A stretch of DNA of 64,000 bases from an uncultured beta proteobacterium (GTDB lineage Bacteria > Pseudomonadota > Gammaproteobacteria > Burkholderiales > SG8-41): NCBI GenBank assembly GCA_903889565.1, contig CAISYC010000005.1:142921-206920 (forward strand), given 5' to 3'. Below, piece by piece: positions 58,506-64,000 of the stretch (position 1 is its first letter; each line of letters begins with the position of its first letter). A program made the translations under genes and the position numbers. The notes under the pieces were generated by a model. It was not told the DNA's origin. It ran no database searches and saw nothing but the letters and a program-made list of their open reading frames with translations.

Positions 58506-58814
58506 ATGGCTCGTCCCGTCAACAGAATGCGCCCCGTTCATCCGGGCGAAGTGCTGCGCGAAGATTACCTGGCCCCTCTGGGGCTAAGTGTCAACGCGCT
58601 CGCGGTCGCGCTTGGCGTGCCGGCCACGCGCATGCATGAAATCGTCAAGGAACGCCGGGCCGTGAGCGCTGATACTGCGATGCGACTTGCAAGATATTTC
58701 GGCGGTGATGCGGCGTCATGGCTCGCACTGCAGGCCACCTACGATCTCAAGACGCTGCCAACCCGCCAGCAGATCGAACGGCGCGTGCAGGCGCGGGAAA
58801 ATGCAGCGGCTTAG
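58506..58814 (+). CDS. higA: HigA-type antitoxin (XRE helix-turn-helix)
   Basis: A 102-residue DNA-binding antitoxin. MRPVHPGEVLREDYLAPLGL is the family start, and residues 28-60 form the helix-turn-helix (SVNALAVALGVPATRMHEIV). It neutralises HigB and represses the operon, probably at 58180-58200. GAGGATTCATT precedes the ATG. Confidence 0.9.
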   Translation: MARPVNRMRPVHPGEVLREDYLAPLGLSVNALAVALGVPATRMHEIVKERRAVSADTAMRLARYFGGDAASWLALQATYDLKTLPTRQQIERRVQARENAAA

Positions 58815-58826
58815 CTTGTAGCTCGC

Positions 58827-58911
58827 GTAGGGCGTATCAGGCGCGCAGCGCCGTCATCCGCCGAATGAAAATCTGCGCATAAGGCGCAATGCGCTTCGCT
58901 TATTGCGCCCA
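58827..58911. repeat. Dispersed repeat, copy 2 (right of higBA)
   Basis: GTAGGGCGTATCAGG, CGCGCAGCGCCGTCATCCGC and AATGCGCTTCGCTTATTGCG mirror the copy at 58041-58134 in the same order and orientation, so the toxin-antitoxin genes lie between direct repeats of about 85-95 bp. Confidence 0.8.
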
Positions 58912-58932
58912 CAACCAACCGATTGAACACCC

Positions 58933-58980
58933 ATGTCCGCACAAATCAATGACCTCCCCTTCGAAGGCGTAAAAGTCCGG
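58933..58980 (+). pseudogene. Truncated 5' end of a CoA-transferase gene
   Basis: Sixteen codons starting with ATG at 58933 read MSAQINDLPFEGVKVR and then hit TAG at the edge of a palindromic element. They match the first 15 residues of the intact CoA-transferase at 59072 (MSASTNNLPFEGVKV) at protein and DNA level. So this is either a relic of a paralogue or the original 5' end duplicated when the element inserted. Confidence 0.7.
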
Positions 58981-59058
58981 TAGGTTGGGCTGACGAAGGA
59001 AGCCCAACACCCGTATTTGCAACAATTTTGTTGGGCTTCCACTGTCAGCCCAACCTAC
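58981..59058. repeat. 78-bp palindromic element with long inverted ends
   Basis: Left end TAGGTTGGGCTGAC-GAA-GGAAGCCCAACA; right end TGTTGGGCTTCC-ACT-GTCAGCCCAACCTA; the arms are perfect complements apart from the GAA/ACT bulges, around a short AT-rich centre. It looks like a REP- or MITE-like mobile palindrome. It interrupts the duplicated 5' end of the CoA-transferase gene. Confidence 0.8.
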
Positions 59059-59071
59059 GAATTAAAAATCT

Positions 59072-60259
59072 ATGTCAGCCTCAACAAATAACCTGCCTTT
59101 CGAAGGCGTAAAAGTTCTCGACCTCTCGCAAGGCATCGCCGGCCCCTATTGCGGCATGCACCTCGCGCGCAACGGCGCCGATGTGATCAAGGTCGAGCCG
59201 CCGGGCGCGGGCTGCTGGAGCCGACTGCTCGGCAAGCACACGGGCGACCAGACCGCGCATTCGGTCATCGTCAACCGCGCCAAGCGCTCGCTCGCGGTCG
59301 ATCTCAAAACCGCCGAAGGTGTCGCCATCGTGCAGAAGCTCGCCGCCGAATGCGACGTGCTGATCCAGAACTACCGCGTCGGCAAGATCGACAAGTTCAA
59401 GCTCGATTACGCCAGCGTGCGGAAAACGAACCCGAATATCATCTACCTCTCCATCACCGGCTTCGGCGCGACCGGCCCGCGCGCCGATCAGGCGGCGACG
59501 GACTCGGTGATGCAGGCTTACACCGGGCTGATGTCGATCAATCGCAGCCCGGCGGGCGTTCCGCAGCGCATCGAAATGCTGGCGATCGATTTCTCGACCG
59601 GCCTTTATACCTTCCAGGCGGTCGCCGCCGCGCTCTACCGCAAGGCGATGAAAGGCCGCGGCGCGCACATCGAAACCAGCCTGCTCGAATGCGCGCTCGC
59701 GCTGCAGGAAGGCGCGATGATGGAACACCATCTGCAAGGCGGCGCCGCCGAACCCATCGGCATGCCGGTCGGCATGTTCAAAACCAAAGACGGTTACATG
59801 AGCGTCAACGCGCGGCGCGACGAACATTTCAAACGGCTATGCAAACTGCTCGGCAAGGAAGAATGGATCACCGACCCGCATTACGCCGATGCGCGCGCGC
59901 GCGTGCTCAATCGCGAGCAACTGATGGCCGACCTGCGGCCGTTCTTCGAAACCAGGACCACCGACGAATGGGTCGAGCTGCTCTCCGGCATCGACATCCT
60001 GATCGCCAAGGTCAACACCTACGACGATCTCTTCAACGACCCGCAAGTGCATGCGGTCGATGCCGTGCGCTGGGTCGAGAACGACACGCTCGGCCGCGTG
60101 CCGATGGGCAACATCTGCGGCCAGCAACCGCCGGCGACCGGCGATCGTCTCGCGCATGCACCGCATGTGGGCGAGCATACGCGGGAGATCTTGGGCGAGA
60201 TGGGGTACGGCAGCGCCGAGATTGAAAAGCTCGGTGTTTCGGGTGTTGTCGGGTGCTAG
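59072..60259 (+). CDS. Family III CoA-transferase (CaiB/BaiF)
   Basis: A 395-residue enzyme with the motif LARNGADVIKVEPPGAGCWS (residues 31-50) and the active-site Asp in LAIDFSTGLYTF (Asp173). It differs clearly from the CoA-transferase at 28699, e.g. in the ..DQTAHSVIVNRAKRS.. region, so they are not recent duplicates. The ATG at 59072 lies 13 bp after a palindromic element and no ribosome site is visible (AATTAAAAATCT), so expression may be altered. Confidence 0.88.
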   Translation: MSASTNNLPFEGVKVLDLSQGIAGPYCGMHLARNGADVIKVEPPGAGCWSRLLGKHTGDQTAHSVIVNRAKRSLAVDLKTAEGVAIVQKLAAECDVLIQNYRVGKIDKFKLDYASVRKTNPNIIYLSITGFGATGPRADQAATDSVMQAYTGLMSINRSPAGVPQRIEMLAIDFSTGLYTFQAVAAALYRKAMKGRGAHIETSLLECALALQEGAMMEHHLQGGAAEPIGMPVGMFKTKDGYMSVNARRDEHFKRLCKLLGKEEWITDPHYADARARVLNREQLMADLRPFFETRTTDEWVELLSGIDILIAKVNTYDDLFNDPQVHAVDAVRWVENDTLGRVPMGNICGQQPPATGDRLAHAPHVGEHTREILGEMGYGSAEIEKLGVSGVVGC

Positions 60260-60347
60260 CGGCGCCAGGCTCTGCTTGCGGCCATAAGCGGTCGGCCGCG
60301 GCTACAATCGAATTTTCTTTTCTGATCCCGTAAACCGGAGTTAATCA

Positions 60348-61319
60348 ATGCGGAAATTTGCCCGACTTGCCATCGTTATGGTGGCATCAACCCATCTGTT
60401 GTTTGCCGCTGCGCCGGGCCGGGCCGATAGCGATTTCAAAGTGACCCTGCTTGGCACCGGCACCCCGATACCCAATAAAGACCGTTTCGGCCCCAGCACC
60501 CTCGTTGAGGCCGGCGATCTGAAATTGCTGTTCGATGCCGGACGCGGTGTGCCGATTCGTCTTCAGCAGATCAATCTTCCATCCGGCAAAATCAGTGCGC
60601 TGTTCCTGACCCACTACCATTCGGATCACACCTCGGGGATTGCGGATATCTGGCTGACGGGGTGGTTGCCGCCGCCGTTCGGGCGCCGCAACACGCCTTT
60701 CCGCGTGATCGGGCCGGTCGGCGCAAAAACATTGATGTCGAATCTTGAAAAGGCCTATGCGCTCGACATCAAGATACGTCTCGACGATGAAAAGCTGCCG
60801 CCGGAAGGTATTGCAACGGCAGTGGATGAATTCGACCGCGACGGCGTTGTCTTTGAAAAAAATGGCGTCAAGGTAATCGCCTTTACGGTCGATCACGGCG
60901 CGGCCATCAAACCGGCCGTCGGCTACCGAATTGAATACAAGGGGCATGCGGTCGTGATCTCGGGCGACACCCGTTACGATCAGAACGTCATCAAATACGG
61001 CACCGGCGCCGACTTGCTGGTGCACGAAGTGGGCAGTGCCCGCCCCGAGCTGCTCGCAGCGAGCGTGCCCGTGCAGCGGATCATTGCCCACCACACGACG
61101 CCGCGCGAAGCCGGCATGGTGTTCGCTCAGGCAAAACCGAAAATGGCCGTCTATTCACATCTGGTTTTTCTGGCCGGCGAAACTATTGCCGAGCAAACAC
61201 CCGAAGACATTATTGCCGAAACACGCCAGAGTTACGATGGGCCACTGATGGTGGGCGAAGATCTGATGTCGTTTGATATCGGCGATACCGTCACGGTCCG
61301 ACCCCGCGGGGCACCATAA
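60348..61319 (+). CDS. Exported MBL-fold metallo-hydrolase
   Basis: A 323-residue protein with a Sec signal (to APGRADSDF). The zinc-binding motif THYHSDHTSG (HxHxDH) and a later SGDTRYDQNV and IAHHTTPREAG supply the metal ligands. It belongs to the ribonuclease-Z/arylsulfatase-like branch of the beta-lactamase fold; export argues for an arylsulfatase- or phosphodiesterase-like hydrolase rather than tRNase Z. Monocistronic in appearance. Confidence 0.83.
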   Translation: MRKFARLAIVMVASTHLLFAAAPGRADSDFKVTLLGTGTPIPNKDRFGPSTLVEAGDLKLLFDAGRGVPIRLQQINLPSGKISALFLTHYHSDHTSGIADIWLTGWLPPPFGRRNTPFRVIGPVGAKTLMSNLEKAYALDIKIRLDDEKLPPEGIATAVDEFDRDGVVFEKNGVKVIAFTVDHGAAIKPAVGYRIEYKGHAVVISGDTRYDQNVIKYGTGADLLVHEVGSARPELLAASVPVQRIIAHHTTPREAGMVFAQAKPKMAVYSHLVFLAGETIAEQTPEDIIAETRQSYDGPLMVGEDLMSFDIGDTVTVRPRGAP

Positions 61320-61444
61320 GTTTCGGAGGGCGGGCAGCGTGCTGCTCACGTGTTCAATTAGCGCCTGCGTTCGGCGCGTAAGGTGTTGCAGGGTGTTACT
61401 CTGCATTCCCCTTTTAATTTTTCGTCCGTTACGGAGCATTCAAC

Positions 61445-62512
61445 ATGATTCCTGCCGTCGTACGCAGCCTGATGGCCGGTGCCGTGCTGGCGCTTGCAGC
61501 GCTGGCCTCGACCGCCCCCGCGCAAGCACAGGCGCTGCACCCGCTGCCGCCGGACTTTCTCGTCAAGCTCACGAACATCGACACCTCCGCCGACGAGATC
61601 GCCGCTGCGGTGACGGCGATCAGGAAAGCGGACCTGACCTATTCGTTGTTTACGCGGAATCGCGTCAAGGAGGCGATCGCGCGCGCGGAACAGCAGTTGC
61701 CGGCGCTGAAGACGCAGACCGCGAGCCTGCGGCGCGAAGAATCGCTGAGCCTGCTGCTGTCGACGCGGACGACCTTCTCCGAGGCACAGCGCAACGCCGG
61801 CTCGATCTCCGCCATCCTGCACGAGGTGACGGCACGCAGCCCGTCGGAAGCGGACACGCTTAAGAAATTGCTGGCTAACCTAGACGGCGTAATCGCCCGC
61901 CTCGACGCGGCGCTCAAGCAGTTCGACAGCGGCGCGATGGCGCTGTCGGCACTGACCTCATCCGCGCCCCCGGCAGCAGCGGCTGCATCCGTCACCACGC
62001 CAACGCCGGCCACGTCGGCTACAGCGCCGGCGCCCGCCTCACCGGCCCCCGCGCCAGCACAGGCGCTGCACCCGCTGCCGCCGGTCTTCCTCGTCACGCT
62101 CACGAACATCGACGCCTCCGCCGAAGAGATCGGCGCCGCGGTGACGGCGATCAAAAACGCGGACCTGAGCTATTCGATGTTCTCGCGGAACCGCGTCAAA
62201 GACGCCATCGCGCGCATGGAACAGCAGTTGCCGGTGCTGAAAACGCAGACCGCGAACCTGCGGCGCGAGGCGTCGCTGAGCCTGCTGCTGTCGGCGCGAA
62301 CCACCTTCTCCGAGGCACAGCGCAATGTCGGCGCGATCTCCGACGTTCTGCACGATGTGACCGCACGCAGCCAGATGGAAGCGGACACGCTCAAGAAATT
62401 GCTGGCCAACCTGGACGGCGCCATCACCCGCCTCGACGCCGCCCTCAAGCAGTTCGACAGCGGGGCGACGGTGCTGCTGGACAAGCGGGCCACGGCCAAG
62501 CCCAACCCCTGA
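61445..62512 (+). CDS. Exported protein with two near-identical tandem domains
   Basis: A 355-residue protein. After a signal peptide (residues 1-29, ending AQAQA) come two copies of a 140-residue all-helical domain (about 31-170 and 208-347), each opening LHPLPPxFLVxLTNIDxSAx and ending DAALKQFDSGA, joined by a 37-residue Ala/Pro/Thr linker. The copies are also highly similar as DNA, so duplication is recent. The pattern of long amphipathic helices (KTQTASLRREESLSLLLS) suggests a helical bundle. I do not recognise the family; no enzymatic motif is seen. Confidence 0.75.
   Translation: MIPAVVRSLMAGAVLALAALASTAPAQAQALHPLPPDFLVKLTNIDTSADEIAAAVTAIRKADLTYSLFTRNRVKEAIARAEQQLPALKTQTASLRREESLSLLLSTRTTFSEAQRNAGSISAILHEVTARSPSEADTLKKLLANLDGVIARLDAALKQFDSGAMALSALTSSAPPAAAAASVTTPTPATSATAPAPASPAPAPAQALHPLPPVFLVTLTNIDASAEEIGAAVTAIKNADLSYSMFSRNRVKDAIARMEQQLPVLKTQTANLRREASLSLLLSARTTFSEAQRNVGAISDVLHDVTARSQMEADTLKKLLANLDGAITRLDAALKQFDSGATVLLDKRATAKPNP
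61535..62474 (+). repeat. Internal tandem duplication within the helical-domain gene
   Basis: Segments about 61535-61943 and 62066-62474 are direct repeats with an offset of 531 bp. They differ by scattered substitutions and no frame changes, e.g. GAGGCACAGCGCAA occurs in both. Recombination between them could delete or add one domain. Confidence 0.85.
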
Positions 62513-62635
62513 GGCGAGGCCAATACAAATCAAAGCACCACGATCCACGCGGGCAACAAGCTGCCCACGCTACCGTGCTGTTTTGGGCCTGGGCATAATG
62601 GCAGCACCCTTACCAATCATGACAGGAGCGCAGCG

Positions 62636-62866
62636 ATGAAAGAAAAATTGGCTAACTGGTTGCCGCCTATCTTTTGCGCGATTCTGTCTGTCATCACCGT
62701 CGACGCATCTGCCTCAAGTCCGTCTGGAACGGCGGGAATCACTGCATTCGTCTGCTTCATTCCGATGTGCTTTTTTTTCGCGGCGCTGAACACCACCCGT
62801 TTGGAACGCGAGATTCGCACTCTCCGTGATCAGATCGCGAAACTGCAGCCGGAATCGACGCCTTGA
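62636..62866 (+). CDS. Small membrane protein of unknown function
   Basis: A 76-residue protein with two hydrophobic segments (about 7-22 and 34-52, the latter ITAFVCFIPMCFFFAALNTT) and a charged C-terminal helix (LEREIRTLRDQIAKLQ). CAGGAGCG precedes the ATG. No family recognised; the topology suggests a membrane-anchored short coiled coil. Confidence 0.6.
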   Translation: MKEKLANWLPPIFCAILSVITVDASASSPSGTAGITAFVCFIPMCFFFAALNTTRLEREIRTLRDQIAKLQPESTP

Positions 62867-62913
62867 AATCCGGTTCCGGGCGTTGATCCGCATAGGGCGC
62901 CCGGCGGCGGCAA

Positions 62914-63570
62914 TCAAAACGGCGGCGGACACCCGACGCGCAGCGGCAAACCCGACACGGGATCGCTGAATTCAATCTCGCAGGCGTGCAGCATCAGGCG
63001 CTCTGCCTTGGCACAGGATGCCGGCGTGCCGTAAAAATCGTCGCCGATGATGGGATGCCCCATCGCCTCCATGTGCACGCGCAACTGGTGCGAACGTCCA
63101 GTGACAGGGTCGAGCTCGATGCGCGACACTGCGCGCGCGGTGTTGATGTCGATCACGCGATAGCGTGTCAGGCTGGGCCGGCCCGCAGCGTGATCGACGC
63201 GCTGCTTCGGCCCCTCGACGGTCATGGGCAGATCGATCTCGCCCTCTGCGGCCGCTGTCCAGCAGCCATCGACCAGCGCCTGATAACGCTTGTGCACGCG
63301 GCGTTTTTGAAATATCAGGCTCAATGCACGCAAAGCGTCGGCGCCGCGCGCCATGACAACGATGCCCGAGGTGCCCATATCAAGGCGATGCACGATCAGC
63401 GCATCGGGATATTCGGCCTGCACGCGACGCGACAGGCAGTCTTCCTTGCCGGCGCCGCGCCCGGGCACGCACAGCAGGCCACTGGGTTTGTTGACGACGA
63501 TCAGTTGCGCGGTGAGGTGGAGGATGTCCAACCCGTGGTGCGCGGGTGGGCGGTAGGGCGTCGAGGGCAT
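62914..63570 (-). CDS. RluA-family pseudouridine synthase
   Basis: A 218-residue enzyme with the catalytic-Asp motif HRLDMGTSGIVV and the family blocks LIVVNKPSGLLCVPG, KRYQALVDG and GRSHQLRVHMEAMGHPIIGD. The length and lack of an S4 domain fit the RluA branch, which modifies 23S rRNA and some tRNAs. The exact target site cannot be fixed by sequence alone. The N-terminus MPSTPYRPPAHHGLDILH fits an ATG at 63570. Confidence 0.88.
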   Translation of the reverse strand: MPSTPYRPPAHHGLDILHLTAQLIVVNKPSGLLCVPGRGAGKEDCLSRRVQAEYPDALIVHRLDMGTSGIVVMARGADALRALSLIFQKRRVHKRYQALVDGCWTAAAEGEIDLPMTVEGPKQRVDHAAGRPSLTRYRVIDINTARAVSRIELDPVTGRSHQLRVHMEAMGHPIIGDDFYGTPASCAKAERLMLHACEIEFSDPVSGLPLRVGCPPPF

Positions 63571-63648
63571 GCGGCGGATTGTCTCATTGGGGAGAGAATC
63601 GCTAAAACCGAGGGGCGCAATGCACTTCCTTCTTGAACCCTACAAAGC

Positions 63649-63899
63649 TTACAAATTGCGTTTGCGTTCTAGCCATTTATAGTCGCGTTCATCAATATTT
63701 CCCGATTCGATACGCTCGAAATGGTCCTCTTGTGTCCAAACGCCGTCCGCAAGAACCGAAAGAAGCTTGATTGCCCCCTCGGGTGGGCTCGCTCCGTCAA
63801 AATGTGTTTCAGGTAATTCGTATTGAGTAGCGACGAAATTGAGGACAAACGTTATCGCTCTGAGCTTCCCTCGGTTTTTCGTCTTCCAAGGTCGTGGTC
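63649..63899 (-). pseudogene. C-terminal remnant of a gene cut by the IS element
   Basis: A minus-strand frame without a start codon reads ...NRGKLRAITFVLNFVATQYE, then DGASPPEGAIKLLSVLADGV, and ends KWLERKRNL-stop at 63649. It looks like real protein and is less GC-rich than the neighbours, suggesting a foreign gene. It lies directly 3' of the transposase end, so the element or its insertion removed the rest. Family not recognised; its upstream limit is unclear because the IS end could not be located. Confidence 0.45.
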
Positions 63900-64000
63900 T
63901 TAAGCCGCCATTTTCTGCCCATGCTGCTTTGTGATCCAGTCCTGCAGGAACTGAACCGGCGAACGGTAGTCGAGCGTGGAATGACGGCGACTGCGGTTGT
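63900..64000 (-). mobile_element. 3' end of an IS3-family transposase (orfB), running off the window
   Basis: The minus-strand frame entering from the right edge reads NRSRRHSTLDYRSPVQFLQD, then WITKQHGQKMAA and TAA at 63900. The YNRxRRHSxLxYxSPxxF pattern is the conserved C-terminus of IS3-family DDE transposases. The element continues beyond 64000. Its terminal inverted repeat should lie between 63649 and 63900 but was not identified. Confidence 0.85.

Overview
The window looks like a chromosomal segment of a GC-rich betaproteobacterium, most likely in or near the Burkholderiales. The main support is 14 separate periplasmic receptors of the Bug/TctC family, an expansion typical of that group. 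The ubiUVT genes, a FAD-linked sulfide-dehydrogenase-like flavoprotein, PQQ dehydrogenases and CaiB/BaiF CoA-transferases fit the same assignment. No rRNA, tRNA, CRISPR array or phage was recognised. The right edge enters the end of an IS3-family element.

Layout. Positions 1-7.6 kb are housekeeping-like: a partial MarC membrane protein, a diheme cytochrome c divergent from the O2-independent ubiquinone operon ubiU-ubiV-ubiT with an FNR-type palindrome between them, then cbpA-cbpM-trxC, an MFS transporter and a DUF2062 protein. Positions 7.8-18.5 kb hold a Tat-exported FccB-like flavoprotein and several small catabolic groups (Bug receptors, lipocalin-like and carboxymuconolactone-decarboxylase-like proteins, cupins, an amidohydrolase, a solute-binding protein). 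Positions 18.5-21.3 kb hold a divergent senB/senA pair for selenoneine biosynthesis, with an unannotated 47-residue four-cysteine protein next to it. Positions 21.3-29.9 kb hold more Bug/hydrolase genes, a Tat-exported MmgE/PrpD protein and, divergent from it, a selenoprotein gene of the UGSC family. In that gene an in-frame TGA is followed by a SECIS-like hairpin, and it overlaps a conserved gene of unknown function; a VOC epimerase and a CoA-transferase follow.

Positions 30-40 kb are one long minus-strand array: acyl-CoA ligase, Bug, hydrolase, Bug x3, MmgE/PrpD, Bug x2, several with 0-3 bp gaps. Positions 41.2-43.8 kb are an iron-uptake operon (cupredoxin-like protein, Ftr1 permease, predicted outer-membrane protein) behind a Fur box, followed by a DedA protein. 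Positions 43.8-56 kb contain another hydrolase-Bug pair and a minus-strand set: enolase-superfamily enzyme, HpcH/HpaI aldolase, Bug, ketopantoate-reductase-like protein, three PQQ dehydrogenase paralogues and a cytochrome c. From 56 to 64 kb come a Bug receptor, DUF2189 protein, a higBA toxin-antitoxin module bracketed by direct repeats, a CoA-transferase with a duplicated 5' end split by a palindromic element, an MBL-fold hydrolase, a tandemly duplicated secreted protein, an RluA-type pseudouridine synthase and the IS3 end.

Taken together, most of the window seems devoted to capturing organic acids in the periplasm and activating or degrading them through CoA-linked and quinoprotein routes. 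The most distinctive signals are two selenium-linked loci about 5 kb apart (selenoneine and a UGSC selenoprotein operon) and a nine-gene array with six receptors but no cognate TctA/TctB membrane components in the window.
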